Shown here in pieces: positions 8,997 to 16,773 of a DNA stretch of 32,399 nucleotides. Position numbers and translations under genes: made by a program. The DNA comes from Verrucomicrobiota bacterium. Lineage in GTDB: Bacteria > Verrucomicrobiota > Verrucomicrobiia > Chthoniobacterales > Terrimicrobiaceae. Numbering within the stretch: position 1 is the stretch's first letter; every line of letters starts with the position of its first letter. The notes below the pieces were generated by a model that was not told the DNA's origin, did no database searches, and saw nothing but the letters and a program-made list of their open reading frames with translations. The stretch is from assembly GCA_026398275.1 (NCBI GenBank), contig JAPLTF010000106.1, forward strand, positions 1 through 32,399, given 5' to 3'.

Positions 8997-9634
8997 AAAT
9001 CCTATTCCAAGGTGACTCGATCACCGACGCCTTCCGCAAGCCGGAGGAAATCAATCCCGCCTACCAGCTCGGTAACGGATACGCCTTTCTCGTCGCCGCG
9101 CACCTCGGGGCGCAGTATCCGGATCGCCGGTTCGAGTTCATCAATCGTGGAGTCAGCGGCCAGGCCGTCCAGCATTTGGCGGAGCGCTGGCAGACAGACG
9201 CGCTGGACGTTCAGCCCGATCTCCTCTCCCTGCTCGTTGGGGTCAACAACATCCTCCGCAGGAACAATGGCCAGCCGGATATCCCGGATGCCGGGTTTCT
9301 GGAACTCTACCGCGGCCTTCTGGATCAACTGCTCGCACAAAACCCTCATGTTCGCTTTCTCCTGATCGAGCCGTTCCTCCTGCAGGCGGGCACCGTGACG
9401 GAAGAGATGTCCGCTTCGTTCAGGCCGATCCAGAAAGGAATCGCGGCGATCGCGAGCGATTTCGACGCGCCCTTCATTCCTTTGCAGAGCATTTTTGATC
9501 GCGTGCTGTCGCGGGCTCCGGCCGCTTATTGGGCCTATGACGGCATCCACCCCACCCATGCCGGATTTCAGTTGATCACGGAAGCCTGGCTCAGGACGGC
9601 AGAGTCGCATCAGCTTCTCACTCCGGTCGCATGA
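8993..9634 (+). CDS. SGNH/GDSL-family hydrolase, probable carbohydrate O-acetyl esterase
   Basis: A 213-residue, single-domain SGNH hydrolase predicted to remove acyl (probably acetyl) groups from sugars, which exposes them to the neighbouring glycosidases. All four blocks are present: ILFQGDSIT with nucleophile Ser9; the Gly of NRGVSGQA; the Asn of LLVGVNN; and DGIHPTHAG with Asp183 and His186. No signal peptide is seen. The start overlaps the preceding remnant stop and its own stop overlaps the GH29 start (ATGA at 9631-9634), so the genes are probably translationally coupled. Its last 117 bases recur at 16497-16613. Esterase chemistry is well supported by the motifs; acetyl specificity is inferred from context. 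Confidence 0.88.
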   Translation: MKILFQGDSITDAFRKPEEINPAYQLGNGYAFLVAAHLGAQYPDRRFEFINRGVSGQAVQHLAERWQTDALDVQPDLLSLLVGVNNILRRNNGQPDIPDAGFLELYRGLLDQLLAQNPHVRFLLIEPFLLQAGTVTEEMSASFRPIQKGIAAIASDFDAPFIPLQSIFDRVLSRAPAAYWAYDGIHPTHAGFQLITEAWLRTAESHQLLTPVA

Positions 9635-9794
9635 ACGATTCCTGGTTTACTGAAGCCCGATACGGGCTCTTCATCCACTACGGTCTTTACTCGCTGCTCG
9701 AACGCGGAGAGTGGGTCTGGAACCGCGAGGAAATCCCGCGTGAGGAATACAGGGCGCTAGCCGCGCGGTTTACCGCCAAGGACTTCGATGCCGA
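9518..9794 (+). repeat. Source copy of a 277-bp SGNH/GH29 junction duplication (partner at 16497-16773)
   Basis: This segment covers the last 39 codons of the SGNH gene and the first 54 codons of the GH29 gene. It aligns without gaps to 16497-16773 at a constant offset of 6979 bases with about 26 mismatches counted by eye (about 90 % identity). The homology ends inside both genes. Confidence 0.92.
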
Positions 9795-10899
9795 TTGGCT
9801 CTGCCGGATGGCGGTGGATGCCGGCATGCGCTATGTGGTGCTTACCACGATGCACCACGAGGGCTTCCGGCTTTATCCGACGGAGCTTTCGGATTTCCAC
9901 ATCGGCAACAGCGGCGCAGCCGGGCGCGATCTAGTAGCGGAAATCATCGCCGCCACGCGCAAGCACCGGCTCAAGGTCGGCCTCTACCACAGCCTCAACA
10001 ACTGGTATGACCAACCGGACGCCGTCGCCGCGCTGGAAGATCCCGCCGCCTACGAAAAGTTCATTACTGCGACGCACGCCCGCATCCGCGAACTCGTCAC
10101 CCGCTACAACCCAATCGATATCCTCTGGTATGACGGTTGGTGGCCGTTCAACGCCGGGGGCTGGCAGGCGGAGAAGATGAATGCCATGGTGCGCGAGATC
10201 CAGCCGCACATCCTCTTCAACGGCCGCAATGGGCTGCCCGGCGACTTCGCGACCCCCGAGCAACATCTCAGCGCGCCGAATCCGTGGCATCCATGGGAGG
10301 CCTGCGTGACGATGAACGAGAGTTGGAGCTTCCATGCCGGAGATCACGAGTGGAAGACCGAGTCGCACCTACTCGACATGCTCGCCCGTTGCTCCCAGGG
10401 CAACGGCAACCTCCTCCTCAATGTCGGCCCCATGCCGGATGGTATCGTGCCCGAGCCCTGCGTGCGCGTGCTGCACCGCGTCGGCGCATGGCTCCTCAAA
10501 AACGGCGAGGCGATCTACGGCACGGAACTCTTCACCTTCAGCCTGCAGGAGCGCGACGACCATCGCGGCGACTGGAATTTCCACGGCCCGATGACGGTGA
10601 AAGGAAACTCCCTCTTCTGGCTGCTACGGCGTCCGCCCGGCGACAAGGCGACCCTCGGCGGCCTGCAAAGCAATGTCGTCTCTGTGAGCCGCCTCGACAA
10701 CGGCGAGGCACTGCCTTTCACCCAGACCGGAACGCGCCTCCAGATCGCCATTGTGCCCGCAACCGACGAGACCGGCCTCTGGCCGGCGCTGCGCATCGAG
10801 TGCGATACGCCCCCCGTTGTCTATCAAACCGGCGGACTCCGAGTGCCGAAGGCCCCGCATCCGCACTACGACCCGTGCCCCTCAGACATAGCGCATTAA
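9631..10899 (+). CDS. GH29 alpha-L-fucosidase
   Basis: Predicted to hydrolyse terminal alpha-L-fucose by a retaining mechanism. The 422-residue protein opens with the family hallmark RYGLFIHYGLYSL, then YVVLTTMHHEGF (most members have KHHDGF, so the Asp is Glu here) and GLYHSLNNWY. The likely nucleophile is D168 in ILWYDGWW. GNGNLLLNVGPMPDG closes the barrel near residue 275, and a beta domain of about 130 residues follows. The acid/base Glu is not conserved across GH29 and I do not assign it. No signal peptide is seen. The gene is coupled to the SGNH gene by ATGA and followed 9 bases later by the CBM9-like gene, whose AAGGA site overlaps this stop. Its first 54 codons are duplicated, truncated, at 16610. 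Confidence 0.92.
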   Translation: MNDSWFTEARYGLFIHYGLYSLLERGEWVWNREEIPREEYRALAARFTAKDFDADWLCRMAVDAGMRYVVLTTMHHEGFRLYPTELSDFHIGNSGAAGRDLVAEIIAATRKHRLKVGLYHSLNNWYDQPDAVAALEDPAAYEKFITATHARIRELVTRYNPIDILWYDGWWPFNAGGWQAEKMNAMVREIQPHILFNGRNGLPGDFATPEQHLSAPNPWHPWEACVTMNESWSFHAGDHEWKTESHLLDMLARCSQGNGNLLLNVGPMPDGIVPEPCVRVLHRVGAWLLKNGEAIYGTELFTFSLQERDDHRGDWNFHGPMTVKGNSLFWLLRRPPGDKATLGGLQSNVVSVSRLDNGEALPFTQTGTRLQIAIVPATDETGLWPALRIECDTPPVVYQTGGLRVPKAPHPHYDPCPSDIAH

Positions 10900-10908
10900 G
10901 GAACAGCC

Positions 10909-11532
10909 ATGAAAAGCTCGCCTTACACCTGGCCATTCGGCCAACCCTGGCTCCCGCAAACCGAACCAGCTTTCGCGCCGGGCCAGGTTTTCATAGCCTG
11001 CGAGAACGACGCGCTCGTGATCCGTGCCGAACTGAACGACGCGCACGTCACGCAGGACGTTTTCCCGCTCAACTTTCCGGCGTTCATGCACTGCGACGCC
11101 TTCGAGATCTTCCTCGGACCGGCTGACGAGAAGGCCTACTACGAACTCCATGTGACGCCTTCGAACAGCGTGCTTCAGCTTCGATTTGACGGTGGGGGGG
11201 AAGCGAAACCGCTTGAAGAACTCACGGTCGCTGAGCCGCTGTTTACGAGTGAAACCGCGATCATGCCCGAGGGATGGAGCGTCATTGCCCGAATCCCGCT
11301 CGACGGACTGTTCCCAACAACGCATCCCGAATGGCTTCTCTCCTTCGGCCGCTACGACTACACGCCGGGGCAGACCAATCCGGTGATCTCGTCTACCTCG
11401 CCGCATACTGTCTGCAATTTCCACCGCAAAGAGGAGTGGCGGCGGGTGAGGTTGGTTGACGGGGTGCATCCGACCGCCGCCGGCCACATGTTGATGGCCC
11501 GGACGTGGCTGAAACAAATTGGCACTGCCTAA
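10909..11532 (+). CDS. CBM9-like (DOMON-type) domain protein with an SGNH-hydrolase tail grafted on
   Basis: Residues 1-180 look like the carbohydrate-binding family 9-like beta-sandwich: FIACENDALVIRAELNDAHV, CDAFEIFLGP, YYELHVTPSN and the closing FHRKEEWRRVRLV. Such domains usually end there. The remaining 25 residues, beginning DGVHPTAAGHMLMARTWL, instead match block V of SGNH hydrolases (compare DGIHPTHAG in the esterase at 8993). I infer a recombination that replaced the last codons and stop of the CBM9-like gene with the 3' end of another SGNH gene. The nucleotide sequence differs clearly from the other SGNH tail, so a third SGNH copy was involved. AAGGA at 10898-10902 gives a good ribosome-binding site. 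No signal peptide is seen. A binding role is likely; free-standing intracellular CBM9-like proteins in such clusters are of unproven function. Confidence 0.75.
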   Translation: MKSSPYTWPFGQPWLPQTEPAFAPGQVFIACENDALVIRAELNDAHVTQDVFPLNFPAFMHCDAFEIFLGPADEKAYYELHVTPSNSVLQLRFDGGGEAKPLEELTVAEPLFTSETAIMPEGWSVIARIPLDGLFPTTHPEWLLSFGRYDYTPGQTNPVISSTSPHTVCNFHRKEEWRRVRLVDGVHPTAAGHMLMARTWLKQIGTA

Positions 11533-11551
11533 CTCAAAGTCTGCGAAAACC

Positions 11552-13483
11552 ATGAATAATCCTTGTTCACAAATCACTTGGTCGGGCACGCCGCCGACCA
11601 CCGTGCAATTGACGGGATCCGGCTGGGTCGAGGCGGCCTGGGGCGTGCCGGCTGGCAAGTCCTTTGCCGCGACCTGCCGGCTGTTGCTGCCGGAAACGGA
11701 GGAGCCGTTCTGGTGTATCCCCGGCTTGTTTTGGGGCGACAACCAGCAGGACCGCACCGGCCAATACTACCCGCGATTTCGTGCCGGAATGGACGCGCCA
11801 CGCCGCTTCGAAAGTTCGTTTTGGGAGTTCAGCGTGGCGCGTGCGGCGCAACCAGTCGCCGCCATGTTCGACGGCGTGGGGTGCTGGATTCTTCAGGTCA
11901 CGCCCGCTGCGGGTGATCTTTGCGCGAGCGTGGGATTCGAATATGAGCATGGCCGCCCGGTGCTGGTGGCTTCGCTGCCGGCAAGTGAGCGGCCTTATCG
12001 CAACGCGGGCCATGATTACACGATGCCCGTGATCGGTTCCTCCACTTCGGATCATGCCCGCAAAATCATCTGGGCAGTCCGGGCGCTGCGCTTGGAGGGC
12101 GGCTGTAGCTCGCTCCTGGATTTTCTCCAGACCAACTACCACGCCCAAGAGGATCGCGCCTTTGTATTGCCGGAGGCCGATTATGCGGGCACCACGCGGA
12201 ATGCCCTGATGAATTGGCACTATCATCCGGGGGACCACTACTTCCGTTACACGGTCGCCTTCGACCGGGTGGGACAGCAGATAGCCGAGGCAATGGGGGC
12301 GTCCCTTGATCGCCACGAGATGGCTCTTGGCTGGGTGAATGGATGGGTTGTCTTCGAGGCCCTCATCGAATACGCCGTGAAGCGCTCGGATGCGGAAGCA
12401 CTTCAGGCAGTGGAGGATGTTTGGAAAAATCTGACCGGATCCGGGCTGGTCTCCCCGAGCGGGTACTGGTGGACGCGCTTTGCTCCGTCGCGCGGACGGA
12501 CTCAGGGAATCTTTGACTCGAAGTCACCTGACGGATTTGATGGGAACTGGATGCCCGACCCGGATCATCTGCACATGCGGACGCTCGGCGATGCCGTCTG
12601 GCGCGCTGCCCGTTCGCTGCGCCGACACGGGAAGTCGCTCTCTTTTTCCTCGGCAGTGCAGGATCAACTTGTCGTCCAAGCCGGTCAGGTCGCCGGTCTC
12701 GCCCGGCGAGGCTGGCCGCTCCCGCTCAGCGTCGATGCCCGCACCGGAGAACCGACGGGATTACACGGCACCGCCGCAATGATTTGGATCTCGGTCTGGG
12801 CGGAACTCGCCGCGATGGGGCAGTGGAGCGACACCGCTCTCATAGCGCAGGGGCTCGACCATTACCGGGCCGATGTCGAGTCGGGGCAGCTTTTCGGCGC
12901 GCCGGAGGATGTCGGCGAATGCGTCACCTCTGAGGACATCTACATTGCCGTGAATGCGTATCTGGACGGCTATCGCGTGACCCGGCGGCCCAGAGATTTG
13001 GAGACGGCCCTCCAAGCCGCCCGGTGGATTTATATCTGGCGGAAAGCCTTCAATCACTCGCTCGATCCGAGGACGATCATCGGCGTTTACCAGTTGAAGA
13101 GCCGGGGTGGAGACCTCGCCTCGTTCAAGAACAATCACGTTCACCTCTATGGGCTCGATGCGGAAGAAAGCTTATTGGAACTCGCCACACTAACCGGCGA
13201 CAACCGCTGGCGCGAGCTGGCCGATGACCACTGGAAGTTTGCCGCCCAGCTCACGCCCGTCGTGGACGGCCAGTTCAACGCCTACGAAGGGATGGTGACC
13301 GAACAGTTCTATTTCATTGACTGGTCGGCGCTGGGAAATTCCGTGCGCCAGTTCGAGGACGACGAGCGCCGCTCGAGCTACGATGTCGGTCCGCATTACC
13401 GGAACCACGGCAACCTTGCCGGATTCTCGCACGCCTGGTGCACCGCATTCGTATTGCGCAGCGCCCTCAGGAGAACTTTATGA
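11552..13483 (+). CDS. Unrecognised 643-residue protein, probable (alpha/alpha)-barrel carbohydrate-active enzyme
   Basis: I do not recognise this family with confidence. Residues 1-200 are beta-rich with many aromatic residues (FWCIPGLFWGDNQQ, SFWEFSV). Residues about 215-640 alternate helices and Trp/His-rich loops in the manner of six-hairpin toroid glycosidases and polysaccharide lyases: ALMNWHYHPGDHYFRYTVAF, GNWMPDPDHLHMRTLGDAVW, VSEDIYIAVNAYLDGYR-like stretches, FKNNHVHLYGLDAEESL, YEGMVTEQFYFIDWSALG. Conserved-looking acids in GECVTSEDIY and TEQFYFID are candidates for catalysis. The ATG at 11552 is preferred; a TTG at 11519 would add 11 residues overlapping the upstream gene. No signal peptide is seen. 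It closes the + strand array and overlaps the next small frame by ATGA. It could be a glycosidase, a lyase or an epimerase-like protein. Confidence 0.8.
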   Translation: MNNPCSQITWSGTPPTTVQLTGSGWVEAAWGVPAGKSFAATCRLLLPETEEPFWCIPGLFWGDNQQDRTGQYYPRFRAGMDAPRRFESSFWEFSVARAAQPVAAMFDGVGCWILQVTPAAGDLCASVGFEYEHGRPVLVASLPASERPYRNAGHDYTMPVIGSSTSDHARKIIWAVRALRLEGGCSSLLDFLQTNYHAQEDRAFVLPEADYAGTTRNALMNWHYHPGDHYFRYTVAFDRVGQQIAEAMGASLDRHEMALGWVNGWVVFEALIEYAVKRSDAEALQAVEDVWKNLTGSGLVSPSGYWWTRFAPSRGRTQGIFDSKSPDGFDGNWMPDPDHLHMRTLGDAVWRAARSLRRHGKSLSFSSAVQDQLVVQAGQVAGLARRGWPLPLSVDARTGEPTGLHGTAAMIWISVWAELAAMGQWSDTALIAQGLDHYRADVESGQLFGAPEDVGECVTSEDIYIAVNAYLDGYRVTRRPRDLETALQAARWIYIWRKAFNHSLDPRTIIGVYQLKSRGGDLASFKNNHVHLYGLDAEESLLELATLTGDNRWRELADDHWKFAAQLTPVVDGQFNAYEGMVTEQFYFIDWSALGNSVRQFEDDERRSSYDVGPHYRNHGNLAGFSHAWCTAFVLRSALRRTL

Positions 13484-13611
13484 AAATCGAGAAATATTTG
13501 GCGACCGTTTTGCCCGTCAAGTCTGCGTTCAATTACGCGCCGTCGTGCAAGCCCGCCAACTTGGCAACCTTCTCGAAAAGCACACTAACCCGATTATTTG
13601 ATAGAACGTAA
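13480..13611 (+). CDS. Small ORF (43 codons), coupled to the upstream gene; probably a gene remnant
   Basis: An ATG overlapping the previous stop (ATGA) opens a frame beginning MKIEKYLATVLPVKS and ending with TAA at 13609-13611. I recognise no family. Its perfect start/stop overlap mirrors the junctions of real genes in this cluster. The most likely reading is the first few codons of a truncated gene whose rest was lost, followed by random codons. The 115 bases up to the opposing gene (13612-13726) hold only a 25-codon mini-frame with no recognisable product. I see no convincing terminator hairpin between the two converging gene arrays. Confidence 0.35.
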   Translation: MKIEKYLATVLPVKSAFNYAPSCKPANLATFSKSTLTRLFDRT

Positions 13612-13726
13612 CAAAGACACCATGAAACACCGCCCTGAGCAGATTATGGAATCGGCCCACAGCCGCCGACTCTGGCGACCAAAGTATTTCGCAATCTGAG
13701 CCCCTCCCAGAGACTCTTCCCTGCCT

Positions 13727-14569
13727 CTAAGCACTGGCGAGACTTTCCAGAAAGTTGCGGCTTCCGAGTACCGCCTCTTCACCGGCGACCTCAAGCGTGG
13801 TATGGCCATCGAAGCCCGCCTTGAGGAGCGCTCGATAGACCGCCTCGATTCCCACCACTCCCGCGCCGAGAGCAATCGTCGCCATACCGCACCCGAAGAC
13901 TTTGCCGCGCCGGGATTCCATCTCTACGGGCATGTCTTTCCAATGCACATGCTCGATCTTCGCGCCAAACTTGCGGACATAGGCGACCGGATCACCTCCG
14001 CCAAGCCAGAGATTGCCGGTATCCAGATTGAGACCAAGTGCTGGTGAGTCGCACGAATCGAGCACGCGCTCGGTGAGCGCGATATTGTCGGAGATCCGGC
14101 CGTGCGGCTCGAAGAGAATCTTCACTCCCATGTCTTCAGCCAGACGCAATGGTTCGTGCAGTTTTTCCCGCACCAAGAGGATCGCCTCGGAATCCGAAAG
14201 GTTTTCTCCAAATGCCGTCAACGGCTCGCCTTCGGTAGTGATCACATGCCGGACCCCGATGGCCGCCGCGGATTTCACCGCCTTGATGATCTGCGCGGTG
14301 CCGTAGCGCCAGGGCGCGCTCGGATCCAGCAGGTTGCCGTGCGCGCACCAGGCTGAAATCTGCAGACCGTGCTTTGCAAAAAGCCGGGCGATGTCATGCG
14401 GATTCCCGTCCAGGCTGGCGAGAGCGGTGAAGCCAAACTCCACGCCCAGACAGGCGCCGTCGGAGTTGTCGGTGACATCGGCATGCGAAAATCCCCAGCG
14501 GGCAATTTGCTCGAGTTGGACTTCCAGTGGCCGATACGGGGTGTTGGCGGCAAAACAGCCTGTTTTCAT
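13727..14569 (-). CDS. Sugar phosphate isomerase/epimerase-type TIM barrel (AP_endonuc_2 fold)
   Basis: A 280-residue xylose-isomerase-like barrel predicted to act on a sugar or keto-sugar with a divalent metal. Likely metal ligands sit at the expected strand ends: Glu in ILFEPHG, Asp in NLDTGN, His in EHVHWKD and Glu near the C terminus in TLEVAGEE. VRHVITTEGE is the third strand. No signal peptide is present. It starts 2 bases after the stop of the Gfo/Idh gene, so the two are surely cotranscribed. Members of this fold paired with Gfo/Idh enzymes include inosose isomerases, 3-keto-sugar epimerases and partners of C-glycoside cleavage. The exact reaction cannot be read from the sequence. Confidence 0.87.
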   Translation of the reverse strand: MKTGCFAANTPYRPLEVQLEQIARWGFSHADVTDNSDGACLGVEFGFTALASLDGNPHDIARLFAKHGLQISAWCAHGNLLDPSAPWRYGTAQIIKAVKSAAAIGVRHVITTEGEPLTAFGENLSDSEAILLVREKLHEPLRLAEDMGVKILFEPHGRISDNIALTERVLDSCDSPALGLNLDTGNLWLGGGDPVAYVRKFGAKIEHVHWKDMPVEMESRRGKVFGCGMATIALGAGVVGIEAVYRALLKAGFDGHTTLEVAGEEAVLGSRNFLESLASA

Positions 14570-14571
14570 GG

Positions 14572-15615
14572 TCAGGTGGTTTGGTTTTTCCTGGCGATGG
14601 CATCGACCGGCCAGACATCGAGGTCGGAGGCCAGCGGGAAATCCACGCGGTCGCCAGTGAGCGCGGAGACATACAGGGCAAGGTTGAGTTCACTGGTCAG
14701 CAACTGATTGCTCGCTCCCAGATCGGGCTCCGGGCCGCCTTCCATCCAGTCGAAGAGCGCATTCCAGACCCCAAGCCACACTTCGGGACCGTAACTCGGC
14801 CGCGTGAACTCTTCGAAGCCATCCTTGGTTTGCAGGGCGCCCCTGCCTTCGTCCACGAGTCGGATCGCCCCCTCGCTGCCATTGATCTGCATGCAGCAGG
14901 AACCGATCGCGCTGCCGCCATCGAGCAGGGCCTTGCACCCGTTTTCAAAATGGAAATACCCCATCCCGTGCTCCTCCATCTGGTGGCCGAACGAGCGTAA
15001 ATCGCGCGTCCGGGTCTGGCCAAAGGCCCATTGCACCGGGGAGTCCGAATTCAGGAACCGGAAAATGTCCAGCCAGTGCGCGCCCCACTCCGAAAGATCC
15101 CAGTCGGCGATTCCCGCGCTCATCAGCGCGGGCGTGCCGATGCGTCCGGCGTCGATCAGGGCCTTGGCATGGACGAAAATCGGCTGGTATCGACGCATGT
15201 GATTCACCACGATTTTCACCCCGGTCTCGGCCACCAAGAGGCGGAGTTTTTTGATCTCGGCGGGCGAGTTGAGAAACGGCTTTTCGCAGAAGACGCCTTT
15301 CACGCCGGCCCGGGCGGCGGCCTCGATCATCGGGTAATGCGAGCCGACATAGGTGGCGAGCGCCACGACGTCCGGCTTGAGATCGCGGAGCATTTCCTCG
15401 TAGCTGGTGAAGCCTTGCGGAACACCGAATTTCTCGCGCCATGCCTGGAGATTTTCCTCGCTGATATCGACGCCGGCCAACAGGCTGCCGCGGGCCTGCC
15501 GGGCCAGCATCTCGGCGTGAATGTAGCCGATTTTGCAGCCGTCCTTGGGGCTGTCTTTCTGGGCCTTGCCCACGCCCACCAGGGCAATGCGATGGGGGTT
15601 TTGTTTGCGATTCAT
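14572..15615 (-). CDS. Gfo/Idh/MocA-family NAD(P)-dependent sugar dehydrogenase
   Basis: Predicted to oxidise a hydroxyl of a sugar or glycoside with NAD(P). The 347-residue form starting at the ATG at 15615 begins NPHRIALVGVG, the Rossmann strand. An extended loop (KAQKDSPKDGCKIGYIHAEML) separates this from the helix. Then come LATYVGSHYP and the family signature FCEKPF (Glu111-Lys112-Pro113), NHMRRYQP, and WGAHWLDIFRF with a likely catalytic His180. The C-terminal half is the mixed-sheet Gfo/Idh domain. A longer frame to 15699 exists but overlaps the upstream gene and adds no family sequence. The gene lies 29 bases downstream of the ThuA-like gene and 2 bases before the isomerase. Confidence 0.9.
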   Translation of the reverse strand: MNRKQNPHRIALVGVGKAQKDSPKDGCKIGYIHAEMLARQARGSLLAGVDISEENLQAWREKFGVPQGFTSYEEMLRDLKPDVVALATYVGSHYPMIEAAARAGVKGVFCEKPFLNSPAEIKKLRLLVAETGVKIVVNHMRRYQPIFVHAKALIDAGRIGTPALMSAGIADWDLSEWGAHWLDIFRFLNSDSPVQWAFGQTRTRDLRSFGHQMEEHGMGYFHFENGCKALLDGGSAIGSCCMQINGSEGAIRLVDEGRGALQTKDGFEEFTRPSYGPEVWLGVWNALFDWMEGGPEPDLGASNQLLTSELNLALYVSALTGDRVDFPLASDLDVWPVDAIARKNQTT

Positions 15616-15644
15616 GGGATGTCGATTTGGTTTTGCGATGAGGG

Positions 15645-16343
15645 TCAGGAAAGCAGCCAGCGCACCGAGTTGGTCCAGAGTTGCCTCATGGCCGGACACT
15701 CAAAGGCCCGCAGATCGTGGCCGTTGGCGAGGTAAACCAGTTTTCCAGCGCCCGCAGTGCCGCGCCCGCCCTCACCGGTAAAGACCATCGGGAGGCGCTG
15801 CCCCTCGAACTCCGCCCACGCATGCGCGGCTGGCTCGAATCTAGGGTGGATGTGAAGATTGTAATAAAGCTCATCGATGAGCGTGTAATCGCCCACGCCT
15901 TCGATGACCGGGTGGGCGGAGGGCGGCGCGCTCACGCGGTATTCCGCAATCGGGGAATGAGCGGTGCATCCCTCACCGCTCCACACCCAGTTGATTCCGA
16001 TGAGGCGCTTGAACACCTCCGAATCGTCGTAGCTGGCGATGGCGCCGTGGTGAAGCAACACCGGTCGCCCCGAGGCGACGTAGGCGCTGAGCGCTTCCTC
16101 ATGCCTTGGCTCAAGCGGGGTGTAGCTGCCCGGGCACGAAGCGTTGCTTCCGGAGTAGAACAGCCCCATCAACACCAGCAGGTCGGCCTCTTGCAAGTGG
16201 TCAAAAACCACCCTGTTGTCGTGAATGGCGCAGTCGTAGGAATCGCCCAGCCAGGTTTGAATCAGGCGCGCTTGATCAGCAACGGGATGAAAGTCAGGAC
16301 CGCCGACATGAAAGAAAATGAGAGGGTTTCTTTTTGAGATCAT
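15645..16343 (-). CDS. ThuA-like domain protein (class I glutamine-amidotransferase-like fold)
   Basis: A 232-residue protein matching the trehalose-utilisation ThuA domain: ADLLVLMGLFYSG, SGRPVLLHHGAIASYDD, HPVIEGVGDYTLIDELYYNL and the closing GKLVYLANGHDLRAFECPAM. In rhizobia ThuA works with the Gfo/Idh enzyme ThuB in 3-keto-disaccharide catabolism. The same pairing here (next genes: Gfo/Idh and isomerase) suggests a comparable role. This is context inference, since ThuA domains are multifunctional. No signal peptide is seen. AGGA lies 9 bases before the ATG. The upstream 150 bases should contain the promoter of this three-gene set, but no good -35/-10 pair stands out. Confidence 0.85.
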   Translation of the reverse strand: MISKRNPLIFFHVGGPDFHPVADQARLIQTWLGDSYDCAIHDNRVVFDHLQEADLLVLMGLFYSGSNASCPGSYTPLEPRHEEALSAYVASGRPVLLHHGAIASYDDSEVFKRLIGINWVWSGEGCTAHSPIAEYRVSAPPSAHPVIEGVGDYTLIDELYYNLHIHPRFEPAAHAWAEFEGQRLPMVFTGEGGRGTAGAGKLVYLANGHDLRAFECPAMRQLWTNSVRWLLS

Positions 16344-16496
16344 TTTGGTGATCCTACCAGCCTCGGCTCATCATCGGCAAATATTTACAGTGGTGTTTCA
16401 TCATCCATTGCTGGTAAAAGACAACCATGCTTCTGCCCGATATTCCGCTCTGGACCGTTCCGATTTCCGCCCTGCCCAAGCTCCAGTCCAGCGGAG

Positions 16497-16613
16497 CCGG
16501 CCGCTTATTGGGCCTATGACGGCATCCACCCCACCCATGCCGGATTTCAGTTGATCGCGGATGCCTGGCTCAGGACGGCAGAGTCGCATCAGCTTCTCAC
16601 TCCCGTCGCATGA
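16497..16613 (+). pseudogene. SGNH hydrolase, 3' remnant
   Basis: Encodes only the last 39 codons of an SGNH hydrolase (DGIHPTHAGFQLIADAWL) with the intact stop at 16611-16613. Upstream codons, nucleophile and oxyanion blocks are gone. It is the broken paralogue of the gene at 8993-9634 and still overlaps the following GH29 remnant by ATGA. Confidence 0.88.
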
Positions 16614-16773
16614 ACAATTCCCGGTTTACGGAAACCCGCTACGGTCTCTTCATCCACTACGGACTTTACTCGCTGCTCGAACGGGGGGAGTGGGTCTGGA
16701 ACCGTGAAGCAATTCCGCGCGAGGAATACAAAGCGCTCGCCGGCCGGTTCACCGCGAAAAACTTCGATGCCGA
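16497..16773 (+). repeat. Second copy of the SGNH/GH29 junction (partner at 9518-9794)
   Basis: Ungapped copy at an offset of 6979 bases with about 26 substitutions, many at third codon positions, which suggests the two copies evolved for a time as functional genes. Left of 16497 the sequence (16350-16496) is not recognisable. Right of 16773 the homology stops abruptly next to a 16-base palindrome at 16777-16792. Confidence 0.92.

Noticed and set aside
10137-11126. 329-codon + strand frame spanning the GH29 and CBM9-like genes
   Set aside because: Arg/Pro/Ala-rich shadow in another frame of two well supported genes.
13622-13699. 25-codon frame (MKHRPEQIMES...) after the small coupled ORF
   Set aside because: Too short, no ribosome site and no recognisable family; reported only as part of the intergenic debris.
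16427-16519. 30-codon frame beginning MLLPDIPLWTVP before the SGNH remnant
   Set aside because: It runs out of frame with the SGNH remnant and shows no recognisable motif; likely chance or unidentifiable debris.
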